NCBI GenBank assembly: GCA_030765045.1
Contig: CM060963.1
Span: 98,549,854 to 98,613,853 of the forward strand
Source: Tenodera sinensis
Taxonomy: Eukaryota > Arthropoda > Insecta > Mantodea > Mantidae
Reading direction: 5' to 3'
DNA: 64,000 nt
Under the pieces are notes generated by a model. It made no database searches. It had not been told where the DNA came from and worked only from the letters and a program-made list of their open reading frames with translations. Every line of letters starts with the position of its first letter. Position 1 is the stretch's first letter. The translations under genes and the position numbers were made by a program. Shown here in pieces: positions 1 to 12,117 of the stretch.

Positions 1-1842
1 CAGTTAAGGCGTGCCTTTATGCTGACGACCTCATAATTTTTTGCCAAGGTAAAAACATAATCACCACTCAAAAACTACTTCAGTCAGCTTTAGATGATCT
101 CCAAGAATGGTCGTCTACTACTGGTTTCAAATTCTCCAGCACCAAAACTAAATGTATCACCTTCACAAAAAGACAAGTTCCTGAACAGGACCTTGAACTA
201 TATATCAATGAAGAGAAACTCAACGTAGTTACGACCACAAAAATTCTGGGTGTCATTTTCGATCAAAAACTTTCATGGAAGCCCCATGTTAAAGCCTTAA
301 AAGAAGCTTGCACAAATCGACTCAACATTATCAAAACTCTTGCCGCAAGAAATTGGGGTGCTGATTTATTCACACTTCTCAAAACCTACAAGGCTCTTAT
401 TAGATCCAAACTGGACTATGGTGCTATTGTGTACAACTCCGCAAACCGTTAAACTCTCAAAACCCTGAACTCCATTCAGTCTACAGCCCTAAGGTTGGCA
501 TTAAGGGCATTTGTCACCAGTCCAATCTTAAGCCTTCAAATGGAAGCAAATGAGCCGCCTCTAAATATTCGCAGAAAATTATTAAGTGTAACATATGCCA
601 TAAAGATTGCCTCACATCCATGTCATAAAATGCATAACTATGTTTTTCCACTACACAAAGCTTGTCAGATGCAAACAGAACGACACAGAAGTCCGTTTCA
701 CATTAGAATTCTCCAATACTTGAAAGAAATAGATTTAAAAATTTCTATGATCCAACCCAGCTATATTAATTGCTCCACACCCTACTGGCAGATACAAAGT
801 CCACCAATTGATACCAGTCTTTCATCTCATTTGAAGCTTCAAACTCCTTCCTGTATCCTTAAACAAACGTGGAGTTGTTTACTGGATGAATATAACTCTA
901 ACACGAAAATTTTCACTGATGGATCAGCATCTAAAGAGGGAAGAGGATGTGCAATTGTGTATCCTGATCAGACAATGCTCTACAGTTTACCTCGCCTGTT
1001 TAGCATTTTCTCCTGTGAAGCATTCGCTATTAAGGAAGCGCTTCTATATATAACCAATTCATCCGTAAAAAGTCACTGTACCATATTCACTGATTCCTTA
1101 AGTATACTACTTGCCACATAAAACTCCGAGCCAAACCATGCACTAATCCATGAAATTCGACTTTTGTGCCACAATATAAATAAGACCGATAAAAAGGTAT
1201 CCTTTGTATGGACTCCCTCTCACGTTGGCATAATAGGCAATGAAACTGCAGATGAAGCTGCAAAAGAGGCAGCTAAGCATCCTGTCAGTGATGCCTCGAT
1301 CGCTTCTCCACACCAAGACGTCATCAATGGTACTAAACATACGTACATGCAAAAATGGAGACAGACATGGTCATCAGTTAGCAGTAAACTCCACGAAGCT
1401 CGCTCAGGCTGTACAAAACCTTTTCTGCAGCTCCAAAGACTGAAAAGAAGAGATCAAGTTAACATCACTCGGCTTAGAATTGGACACTCCAAACTAACAC
1501 ACAGTCATCTTCTCACCAAGGACCAACCTCCAAATTGTGCCAACTGTGATATTCCTCTAACCATCCACCACATCCTTATAGATTGCCCACAATACAGCAG
1601 ATATAGACAGCAAGCCGGCATTTCCAGTCTTCATCATGCAGTCAATACACCGAATATGATCAGCAAGACTCTACAGTTTATGAAGAACATAAAACTTTCA
1701 AATTTACTGTAAATGTCACCATAATGTAATATGTGTATGTATAATTGTAAGTTAATATCCACAATGTATTACTATGTATGGTCGTGATAAGACCGTGCTG
1801 TCAAAACTACCTTAAATAAATATTAAAAAAAGAAAAAAAAAG
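1..1842 (+). mobile_element. 3' part of a non-LTR retrotransposon (I-group-like LINE with RNase H)
   Basis: The window opens inside a LINE whose 5' part lies outside. The coding part ends at 1712. It is followed by a short 3' untranslated region with a small GGTC/GACC hairpin near 1780-1794, and by an A-rich tail (about 1815-1842) containing AATAAA. The presence of an RNase H domain after the reverse transcriptase separates it from the two Jockey-like elements elsewhere in the window. Assignment to the I/Nimb-like group is from the domain order and the C-terminal zinc-knuckle style and is an inference. The upstream junction is not visible, so target-site duplication cannot be tested. Confidence 0.85.
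3..1712 (+). pseudogene. LINE ORF2 C-terminal half: reverse transcriptase, RNase H, Cys/His tail
   Basis: One reading frame runs from base 3 to 1712 and is broken by two in-frame TAA codons, at 450-452 and 1119-1121; no frameshift is needed. At the start stands the catalytic YADD box of reverse transcriptase (CLYADDLIIF), followed by the thumb-region motif ILGVIFDQKLSW. An RNase H domain follows, with FTDGSASKEGRG, then CEAFAIKEA, then a TDSLS motif and WTPSHVGIIGNETAD, that is, the usual acidic residues and the His of the family. The end carries a CxxC...HHxxxxC motif (CANCDIPLTIHHILIDC). Both stops look like single-base changes from glutamine-type codons, so decay is light. It would have reverse-transcribed the element's own RNA. 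The copy can no longer make full ORF2. Confidence 0.85.
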
Positions 1843-2152
1843 TGTAGCTATTTACAATAAGCAGATTGTGAGAGATAACCTTTCTCAACAACAGCTGTTT
1901 TTGATGCATATGTCATCTTTAAAGCATCCACAGCTTTTTACCCTCTACTACTCTCAGATGATATAACAGATGCGTTTTTACCTGCCATTTTGCTAGCAGC
2001 AATTCTCATTGTACAGTTTGTAGGTATTTCTGGGCAATCATTTATCGTGAATAACGTAAACTGGACAGAATAACCACTTTTACATTACTAAAAGATATAA
2101 GGGATAGTCGAGGAATAACAATAGGTATCGAACTTTGTGTTGTAACATTTTT
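1843..2152. other. unannotated AT-rich spacer
   Basis: No coding, RNA or repeat signal was recognised between the LINE tail and the first non-coding repeat unit. Confidence 0.5.
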
Positions 2153-2977
2153 ACTTTCTCTACTACGTAGAGGAAATATTGTATTCCACCCAAAAATTCG
2201 ATGTCGAGATTTCACCGGAAATATGTTTTGAGGCCCCCTGAATCCAAAAAAACATTTTTAGAAAAAGGTTTGTGTGTGTCAGTGTGTGTGCCTGTATATC
2301 TGTCAGTCTGTGGACAGCATAAACTCGAAAACAAAAAGTCGGTTTTTAAGTTTAATGCCTTTAAGGAAGATTTTGAAGAAAATTGCTTCATCCTAAACTA
2401 CCCTTTACATGGACAATTTTGATTTTTTTGAAAATGGCTCTAAAGATTTTGATTAAAATGCCATATGTTTGAAACCTTTTTATGACAAATGAAATGTATA
2501 TCTTGAATTATCTGGCTATAGCCTAAGTAGTATTTACTCTGGATGACTTTTGCATAACTGGTAAACCGTAAGAGATACACCAAATGTTACTGTACAAAAA
2601 TGTAGATTTTGCTAAAATACACAGTTTATGTCCAAATAAATTTTTGTAGAGTGTACCACATCGGAGATACCTATGACTTGTTACTTGTGTGAGTTTTGAA
2701 GAACTTATACTTCTGTGAAAAAGAACATCGATACTCAATTTTTTATATGTTAAGCGTGCAAAGAGGACGGAATTTGAAAGCTTTAAAAGATTTGACTATC
2801 GCTCAAAGCCTACTGTATTCTCATATTCTCTTTGATCCTACAAGGAGATAAGCAATAATATAATTTCTGCAAATGTTTATCTCAACTAACACGAAGAAGA
2901 TACAGGAATATGAGTTTGTAAAACGATTAGTACAAGAGCAGAGAAAGTCATGTGAGTGCAACACATCAGATTTTTTA
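2153..2977 (+). repeat. non-coding repeat family R1, copy A (near complete)
   Basis: The unit begins at an ACTTTCTCTAC motif (2153) and ends near a GAGAAAGTCATGTG motif (about 2942) plus a short tail ending GATTTTTTAG. Landmarks shared with other copies are the block around 'tcgatgtcgagatttcaccg', a TG-rich microsatellite patch (2270-2310), 'aaattgcttcatcctaaact', 'cttttgcataactggtaaac' and 'caaagcctactgtattc'. It has no open reading frame worth keeping. Ends were set by comparison with copies at 44585-45452, 51670-52900 and 55370-56415. Confidence 0.8.
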
Positions 2978-3174
2978 GTTTTGAAAGACTAACTTATTAA
3001 TTTTATCTCAAACTATTATTTCGATCCTGTCATTAAACTCTTAAAATCCTTTTCATTATTAATCATTAACATCCACATTGGCTTCTGTAGAAACCTTTCT
3101 GAAAATTACTCTTACAAAAGCTTATTCATTCATCCCTTCTTGATTAATCGAGGAAAACTTCCGTTACAAAGTCG

Positions 3175-3398
3175 TCGTCGATGAGGGTGGTCAGCTGGTT
3201 AGACGCTTGCCTACTGATCCCAAGGTCACTGGTTCAAATCAGGCTCATACCGATGGTTTTAAAGCGTGCTTATAAAAAACAGCTCGATGTCAGTAGATTT
3301 ATTAGCATGTAAAAGAACTGTTGGACGAAATTGCGGTACACCAGCGACGCTGATATGATCCTGACAATTGATAGCGTCGTTAAACAACAAACTATATT
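3175..3398 (+). mobile_element. tRNA-derived SINE, family S1
   Basis: The head reads like a tRNA gene with an A-box-like stretch (TGGTCAGCTGGTTAGACG) and a B-box-like stretch (GGTTCAAATCA). The body and the tail 'gcgtcgttaaacaacaaa' are shared with copies at 40585-40804 and 55961-56173. A 12-bp flanking repeat, 3163-3174 and 3399-3410, matches at 11 of 12 bases, consistent with an old target-site duplication. It is not a functional tRNA gene, because no acceptor stem closes. Confidence 0.8.
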
Positions 3399-3522
3399 GT
3401 TACACAGTCGCTGTAGATATAAGAATACAGAAACCTAAAGCGATATTCCAAACTTTTAAAATCCGGTCACTACATGACAGCTTTCACATACGTTCTCTTT
3501 GCATAAACACGAAAGGAAAAAA

Positions 3523-4515
<993 letters not shown>

Positions 4516-4519
4516 TTCA

Positions 4520-4610
4520 CAATTAAAAGTCTGCTGTGTCCACTGTGTGTTTTCTCTACTCACAATTCCACTAACTATTCTTAAAAACGCTTAATCTTCT
4601 GTCTACCTTT
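4520..4610 (-). repeat. R1 fragment (3' end of a second, tandem unit)
   Basis: Reverse complements of the R1 3' end (a TTTTCTCTACTC motif followed by sequence like 'actattcttaaaaacgctta') abut copy B in the same orientation. It appears to be a truncated head-to-tail neighbour. Confidence 0.55.
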
Positions 4611-5397
4611 TTATCTGATCACTTTTATATGAGTAGTGTTACACATAAGTGATAATTTGTGGAATAGCAATAGGCACAGAAAATCATGTGTTTAACAACA
4701 GAGCTTCTTTTTCCCAAATACGATTAATGCTTACACCTTTTAAATTAAAAACGAAACTTAATAATTCTTATCTTAAAATATTACTTGGATATTATTAAAT
4801 TCTTAAAATTCTTATCTTTAATCTTTGTACAGATGCGACAGTTTTCTAGTTTTATTTATGTGAGGAAGTTACATTTTACGTACGACTTTACGCTTATTTA
4901 CATTAAAGGGAGAAGGTCGTGAGTTGTTGATCCTTTCATGCTCATGTGGATACTGCGGCCAGGGATTGCGGAATGGCTCTATCGATCTTTGTGCGTTTGT
5001 ACATGGTGGGTACCAGACACTGAAACACAAAATAACTGCAGCTCATCTGCTATCAGCATCAACTATCTCATTGTACCCGTGGTAAAATCACTTCTCAGGG
5101 TGCTGCTGGAATTGCGACACTCCACTGAAAAACTATTAATTACGTTTAATCAAAACAAAGAATACGTGCTGAAAGCAAACACAACATTTATGCTTATGTT
5201 GAATAGCTTGCTTAAGGGGCATAACTACTTTTAATTTTATAACTGTCATACTTCCAATACACAGATTTTCTCACACATTTTCATGCCATAGCTGTGGCGG
5301 TTACTGGTCTTTCGCACGTGGCACCCTGCGTATTGCGTCACATTTTGTAATTTGTCATGTCTTAAATTTGCTTTAAAATAATCATAATACTCGTATT
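4611..5397. other. unannotated spacer
   Basis: AT-rich sequence. A 98-codon open frame at 4938-5234 has no recognisable domain and no supporting signals, so I do not call a gene. Confidence 0.4.
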
Positions 5398-5572
<175 letters not shown>

Positions 5573-5661
5573 GACTACTATATCGCACATATATTCTTCC
5601 CACCTTCATAAGTGAGGGTTAGAGCAAATTTCAAACGATAATTAATAAATAAAATAAATCC

Positions 5662-5813
5662 ATGATAGTTTCTCCAGCTAAAAGCCAGGTCGAATTTGGG
5701 TAGCTACACATCAGTAGTCTAGATTCAGTTTCCTTGAGGATTGTAGCAGTTAGTCACTGAAAGCTTGGTTAGCTACCCAAATTTGACCTGGCTGTTACCC
5801 TGAGAAACTATCA
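5662..5813. mobile_element. hairpin MITE with about 44-bp terminal inverted repeats
   Basis: The left arm (5662-5706) begins ATGATAGTTTCTC and contains GCCAGGTCGAATTTGGGTAG. The right arm (5769-5813) is its inverted complement with few mismatches and a short difference in the middle. The loop of about 62 bp has no coding capacity. The structure is that of a small non-autonomous DNA transposon. I could not assign a superfamily, because no clear target-site duplication flanks it. Confidence 0.75.
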
Positions 5814-6303
5814 TCGATAAATAATCAACGCCAAGAAAGCTACAAATCACTAAAATAACCCGATTTCGCTAGTTATGTTTCAAATTAGGAAGTATGGATT
5901 TTCTGATGTAGGCATAAAGAGTAATGACCTTTTTATCCGGAGATTTGTTAATGCTGAGATAAGATTAAGTTACGCGAAAAAATGACACTTTTTAAACGTG
6001 CTAATATAAACGTTAACTTCAATCTGGAAAATTCAAACGCAAACAGAAAATATTTCGCAAATCATTATGATAAAATTGGATCTTAGGATCAAGTGAGTAC
6101 TAGACTCCAATCGATATTCTATAAAAATTTATGCAAGCAGAAAATATACTCATAAGAACCCGGCTTCCCATGGTTCATAACCAAATACACTGTAATGTTT
6201 AAATAAACAGTTTTGAAAGTAAATGTATCAGTTTAGTTTACTCTCGTGTTTATTTCAATAACATATACATTGGGGCAGAATTTTTATTGTTCGCGGTGCT
6301 TTA

Positions 6304-6585
6304 ACCATGGCTAACGAGAAAGATAGGCTACGGCGCGAACTGCGGTGACGTAATTCTCCTAGTCCAGTTATGGCCCAATGAAATAAAAGTACAATCACCT
6401 GACACATCTCTATTCTAAACAAACAAATGCTCGTTGAATTCATACAAAATATAGTTTTATCATGATGGTATACAATGTCAGCCGTGTATCAGACTACCAT
6501 TACTACGTACCCCCGATTCGCGCCATAGCCTGTCTTTCCCGTTTACCATGGTCATAGCGGATAGAAGATTCCGCTATGCCATGGT
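6304..6585. mobile_element. foldback-like element with nested inverted repeats
   Basis: A 35-bp stretch (6304-6338, starting ACCATGGCTAACGAGAAAG) is repeated in inverted orientation at 6518-6551. Overlapping the right arm is a second, tighter hairpin (6545-6585) with a 16-17 bp stem, ACCATGGTCATAGCGGA against TCCGCTATGCCATGGT, and an 8-base loop. No gene lies between the arms. Likely a decayed foldback or MITE; ends are not firmly defined. Confidence 0.55.
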
Positions 6586-6689
6586 GTTAACGTAATTACG
6601 GCTATGTCGTTTTGCCTCGGCTATGACTCTTTGATCTCGGGGGTGATTAGAGCGGTTAGGTTCTGAAATAATTAACATTGAAAGGTGCC

Positions 6690-7128
6690 TTTTTTTTTTT
6701 TTTTTTACTATCCTGCGAACATTTATTTTCCTTGCCACACATTAAAATCGTGTATTTACTCCTTCATCTGATTACCCTCCTCTTACATCCGCTAGAACTT
6801 ATAAGCCTATACCTAGTGTCAGATGCCTGTTGGGGAGCAGACGAACCTATGGACCGGACAGAGTTAAGACCTGAAAGAGAATGGTCAGTGAGGAAGAGGA
6901 TGCTATGAAATGCAGGCGACATGGATAAATGGAAAGGTGATAATCGAGCAGTTGGTGGAATGAATGGCGAGAGAAACCGGAGGACCCGAAGAAAACCCAT
7001 CCAGACACTGCTTAGTCCACTACGAATACCATATGTGGGTCCCTGGGACGTGTATTTACAATTGGACTAATTAGACTTTGATTTTAGCAACCACATGTAT
7101 CAACATGCTAACTCTCAATTGCCGAGCC
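6690..7128 (-). mobile_element. SINE family S4, copy 1 (decayed head)
   Basis: Reading on the minus strand, the unit ends in a poly(A) (poly-T at 6690-6706 on the given strand). The body shares long stretches with copies at 7340-7665 and 62765-63116, including 'gaacctatggaccggacaga' and an 'aaccggag...gaaaaccc' core. Sequence near 7108-7128 (ctctcaattgccgagcc) is a weak match to the tRNA-like head of the best copy. Confidence 0.6.
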
Positions 7129-7339
7129 GAATGTCTGCCGGTCCGACGCGTTTGTTAAAATCATCCCCCTGTTTTCCATCTCCTATCGGCATTTTTGCGA
7201 TATTTTGCGATTGGTGCAGTTCTATTCTAATTTCGTGATTCCCCAATGTCCACCAATGAGGCGATTCTTGCCTTATGATGCATTTAAGGTGTTCACCCTG
7301 AGTGCGCACGCATCCCTATTAGGATGAACAAAACATGTC

Positions 7340-7665
7340 TGGAGACCTTGCGCTAATGACTGTTTCTTCTTCATCTGATTACGCTTCCCGTACGAAGGAC
7401 TTACACCCCCCAAGCCTCTGCCTATTGTCAGATTCCTGTCGGGGAGCACACGAACATATGCACCAGACAGTGACGCCCAGCACTAGGTATGAGGGTAAGG
7501 AATGGGATGATATGAAACGCTGGTGAAATGGATGATTAGAAAGGTGACGATGGAGCAGTTGGTGGAATGAGAGGCGGGGAAACCGGAGAACCTGGAGAAA
7601 ACCCGCCCAGACGTCATTTCGTCCCCACGAATACCGCATGCGGATCCCTCAGAACGATTGGTGAT
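7340..7665 (-). mobile_element. SINE family S4, copy 2
   Basis: It matches copy 1 and the 62765-63116 copy over the body: 'ctgtcggggagcac', 'gaggaggcggggaaaccgg'-like core, 'ctggagaaaacccgcccaga' and 'cgaataccgcatgcgg'. The tRNA-like head is truncated or too diverged to see. Confidence 0.6.
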
Positions 7666-7915
7666 TGGCGATGCAGAAACTCATTTGACGATGGTAGTGT
7701 GTGCAGATCTTCACTTGACTTTAGCAATCCCTCCTGTTTTTACAAGACAAGTTTTACGGAGTAATTGTTAATAAAAGTGACAACTGCAATTGATTAAGGA
7801 TATTAAATGAATGACAATAACCATGTAAGTAAATTAAATATATACACGTAAAGAGAAATAAGAGAAACATTCAGTTTCGAGAGTCGGGATTTAACAGTTT
7901 CACTCGTATTTAAAA

Positions 7916-8830
7916 CTAGCTGTACCCTGCCACACTATGCTGTGGCACATTATGGCTGCATGGATGAGAAATGAGGAACAAAACAAAACATACGTTTCAA
8001 AAAAGTTTAATTTTGCAATACTTGTGGGTATACAATATATTATGTTTTTCCATTGTTTGCGTAGATATAGAGCCTATCTGGTTTGCCGACAGGGGAGCAC
8101 GCAACATACAATTGTCCATGTGAGAAGCAATCTGCACCTAAATCTAAACCACACAATTCTAAAAATTGACCTTCAGCTTTATTCATTGTGATTGCAAACG
8201 CCAGTTGAATTGGGAATTGTAATCTTTTAAATTTAAATGGTGTATCGGTCGGGATCATGGGAATTCGAGGAATGAAGACATCGCCTTTGAAATGCCCAGT
8301 TAATATCGTTGCTTCCACTACGTTGTTCATCAATTTCTTAACTGTGAGCCTCGTGCCGTTACAGAGTTTTGGCTGATTAACATTATGCAACATGATAACT
8401 GGTACACCTATTTTCAATTTTAATGTGTGTGGTGGCATTCCTGGCAGATCAAGAGAGTTCAAAAACTCTGATGGGTAATTAACTACTTCATCTGCTTCCA
8501 CAACGGTGTCTATCGATTTATATATAATTTCCTCACTTTGAATGCTGGATTGTATAAAATTAAGTTGATGCGCATCTTTATCCTTTGCGGCAAGGACGAC
8601 TCGTTCACTGATCCAGTCCTGATTCCTTCAATTAATTTGAATATTAGGAAATACTTTTTCGATAAGTTCTTCTTTCGATGCTACTAAATTAAAAGAATTA
8701 TTAGGAAATGATACTCGTCTTGTCTCATCTACTGGCAGCTGTCCGTTTCCAATGTGTAGAAACTGTCGTGAAAATACCTCGGCTGATTTCTGCAAACCAT
8801 GACAACAATGAAACACGGGACAGATAGTAT
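7916..8830 (-). mobile_element. Helitron 3' end, 5'-truncated
   Basis: On the minus strand a decayed Helitron helicase tail is followed by a textbook Helitron 3' terminus: a perfect 7-bp stem hairpin (TGCCACA/TGTGGCA at 7928-7947, 6-base loop), then eight bases later the terminal CTAG (7916-7919), with T as the next host base. Helitrons insert between A and T and leave no duplication, which fits. No 5' terminus or Rep domain was found to the right of 8830, so the copy is 5' truncated or the remainder is unrecognisable. Confidence 0.85.
8040..8816 (-). pseudogene. Helitron PIF1-like helicase C-terminus
   Basis: One reading frame from 8816 to 8040 is interrupted by a single TGA (8628-8630). 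The upstream part contains GNGQLPVDE and KEELIEKVFPNIQIN, the downstream part YPSEFLNSLDLPGMPPH, LKIGVPVIMLHN and, at the end, the helicase motif region LDLGADCFSHGQLYVACS. These are typical of the last third of the Helitron Rep-helicase protein, which unwinds DNA during rolling-circle transposition. Two key positions are changed: the usual QGQT is EGQF, and the CSRVG arginine-finger motif reads CSPVG. With the stop codon this indicates loss of function. The Walker motifs and Rep domain are absent from the window. Confidence 0.85.
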
Positions 8831-9166
8831 TGAAAAGTTGTAAAAAATTAACAATATTTGCTAAGTGATATAATAGTTAAATGAAATAGTTAAATAATAA
8901 TTACAAAAAAGTCTCATACAAAAGATTACGATTTGGCGAAGGGCGCAGCTCAATCACTACGGGATCACACAAAAGCACCTCGATTAAAGTGAATATTTAA
9001 GTCAGATTGCATAATAATCTGAATGTGACGGAAGGAAATTTATTGTAAAAGGGGGGAAAAATTATCGTTAACAACGCCATCTGCTGGCAAGTAATGACCG
9101 TTGAAAAAGCTGTATTCTTGCGGTCGCAGGTATGTTACTGACGCAAGAAATAGATAAAAACAATCT
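8831..9166. other. unannotated spacer
   Basis: No recognisable gene or repeat, apart from being the left flank of the Jockey insertion. Confidence 0.4.
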
Positions 9167-9175
9167 TTGAAGCGG

Positions 9176-9211
<36 letters not shown>

Positions 9212-9386
9212 TGCCTTTATTATCGATCAGCGCTGCAGCGCTATACAGATAAGTGAGAATTACAGGGAACTAAACTGAATACAAAAACACAAAAAACTTA
9301 CTAAATAAGAACGTGAGTCTGAACAAGAATGAGGTCGACCTCTATAGGCCCCTCAGGGACAAGACATGGTGAGAATGGTGTAGATC

Positions 9387-12114
9387 TCAATCCTCTGCTG
9401 CGGTGTCTGACGGGTTATCGGGTGGTAGCAGCAGATCTTGCGGCAGACGACTGCGGATGCGGTTTGGAGGCTGCGACCTATGGCCCAAGGAGAACAAAAC
9501 CGCACCTGGGACCTGGTGAAGACGACCATAGAAGCGATGAGCCTGATGGCGGAACAAGTCCACTATGGAGGAAATTCCAAGTTCACGGTGTAGCTGAGTG
9601 TTGCGAACAAACCAGAGAGCGTGAAGAGCGAGGCGTAAAACTTTATTCTGAAAGGACTGCATGGCTGCAATTTTACTAGAAGCTGCGCCACCCCACACAG
9701 GACAAGCATACGTGAGAAGAGGACGAAGTAAAGAGGTGTAATGTAAAAGCACTATAGCACTTTTCAGAGAAGATTTACGGTTAATCAGAGGATAAAGCTT
9801 GGAGAGTCGGGAATAAGTTGAGTTTGCTGTTGATATGAGCCTTCCAAGTAAGTCGGCGGTCAAACAGTACTCCCAGATATCTTACTGTTTCGTCCTTGCG
9901 CTTCCACGGTATATGGATGTTATCTATCAAAACAGGTGCAGGAGACGCGGGCCGGCGGAGAGTGAAAAGCATCATTTCACGTTTGCAGTGGTTGAGGGCG
10001 ATGCGCCATGATTTTAGCCATAGAGATAAAGAATCGAGGGCAGTTTGAAGATGATTGCCAGCTGTGTGAATATCTTCGTGGGAGGTAAACAAAGCGGTGT
10101 CGTCGGCGTACATGGACACATTGATAAACTGCAGGGGAGGAAGGTCTGAAATGTAGATGTTAAAGAGGGTAGGTCCTAAGACGGAACCTTGAGGTACACC
10201 AGCGAGGACGGGCCGAGAGGAGGAACGGTCTGAACCTAAAGTGACGGAGAAAGTGCGATCCAGGAGGAAACTGTGAATTAATTGATACAGGTAATCAGGA
10301 AGACCAATATTACGAATTTTGAAGAGTAGACCACGGCGCCAGACTTTGTCAAAAGCTTGACTGAAATCTAAGAAAGCAGCTAAGCAATGCTGTTTCCTTT
10401 CGAAGGCTTGAGCGATGTGTTCAGTTACGCGGAGAAGCTGGTGCACCGGAGAATGCCTTTGGCGAAAGCCAAATTGAAAGGGTGGTATCACTGAGGAGGC
10501 GGATAAAAATTTGTAAATGCGGATATTAACGAGCTTTTCAAAAATTTTGGACAGGGCCGGTAGAAGACTTATTGGGCGATAACTGGAAGGCTGATGTGCA
10601 GGTTTTCCGGGCTTGTGCAGAACTATAACATTTGCATGTTTCCAGCAGGTAGGAAAATAACCTAAGCGGAGTAGAGCATTGAAGAGAGAGGCAAGAAAGA
10701 CGTGGGCTTTGCGAGAAAGATTTTTAAGAGCAATATTAGGAATATGTTCATGACCAGGAGCCTTTTTGGATACCAGTATGTGCAATAGGCGGCGAACCTC
10801 GCTCGGTGAAGTAAACTTGATGGGCACGGGAACACTCGGAGGAAAAAGAGGCTGGTCCTCTATGGCGGAGTTATGAACAGCATCAACGACTGGGCTGGGT
10901 GTAAAGGCTGTCTCAAAGTAGTCAGCAAATAGCTCGCACTTTTCGCTGTCACTGGAGTAGTGCCGACCATAGAACGAAGAGGTGGTATCAGAGATGATTC
11001 CCGTAGAATGCGGCGGGTTTCCTTCCAGAGACTGCTATCTAGTGGGGAAATATTGGAAAGATGGCGCTGATAGGAAGAATAGCGGTACTCATCCAGCGCT
11101 CGCTTAACGTACCGCATCAACTGGTTTAATCTATGACGCTAATGAGGTTGACGGTGCAGTTGCCAGCAACGACGGATTCGATGCTTCTCTCTCAGTAGCT
11201 GAACAATCGTCTGAGGCAGTGTTTCATGAAATGGTGGATGGTTGCCGGCTCGCCGGGGAACAGTGGTAGCCGATCGAATAGACGCAATCACAGTATTGGT
11301 GAAATGAGTTATAGCCACGTCAACATCTTGCTTCTGTGTCAAAGGAAGGTGCGGGTAGAGCTGCTGGTCGAGATGATGCCGAAACTGGTCCCAGTCTACG
11401 TGCCCCTGTATCAAGGGAGGAACGTAGGTAGAGTAGGTTCTGTCCACCTAAAAGGTTGCAAGAACGGGACAATGATCGGAGTCCATTTCAGGCAGAACGT
11501 GCAGGAGCAGGGGTTGCAGAAAGTTCTGTATTAGAGCGACATCAAGAATAGCTGGTAGGAGTCTGACGTTATTAGAGTAAAAGGTAGGTGTGTCAGGGGC
11601 AGCGACGTGGAAACCAATGGCATCAGCAGCTTGCTGAAGACGACGACCGTTAGGTGTGCTCACTCGGCAGCCCCAGAGGACATGTTTGATGTTGAGGTCT
11701 CCTAGAAGAATTGTATGTGCAATGGTAGAAAATAAAATCCGTAAATCCTGAATAACCAGAGTGGTAGAGGGTGGTTTGTAGGCTGCCAAAACGGTGAGCA
11801 GTTGGCCATTAGCAGTGGCGACTTGGATGGCGCAGGCTTCGAAGCTACGAAGTCGTGGCAGAAAGAGAGGGTGGTGTTTGATACAGCTTTTAATTATAAT
11901 GGCAACTCCTCCGGATGCCACGGCAGCGTCACGATCCTCCCGGTAAATTCTATAGCCAGGAATAGTAAACTTCTCAAGAGGGGTTAGGTGTGTTTCAGAA
12001 ACACAAGCAACGTCGACGTCGTGCCGAGAAAGAAACGTAAGGGAACTTTGGAGTTTGGATTTGAGTCCGTTAGCGTTCCAATTTAGGAAGGTGAGAGTAG
12101 AGAAGACCGGAGTT
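9387..12114 (-). pseudogene. Jockey ORF2: AP endonuclease and reverse transcriptase (4 lesions)
   Basis: The frame is open through the overlap with the end of ORF1 near 12114, though the start codon is not settled. Endonuclease motifs are NWNANGL, SETHL, GDLNIKH and SDHCPV. The reverse transcriptase follows with KAPGHEHIPN, SYRPISLLPALSKIFEK, GVPQGSVLGP and the catalytic YADD (about 10110). The C-terminus has PVWGGAASSKI and ends at 9387. Lesions seen: an in-frame TAG at 11448-11450, another at 11139-11141, and frameshifts near 10985 and near 9845. The product would have nicked target DNA and primed reverse transcription there. Confidence 0.92.
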
Positions 12115-12117
12115 AAG

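Noticed and set aside
4938..5234. 98-codon open frame
   Set aside because: No motif, no supporting splice or start context, and length within chance for this base composition.
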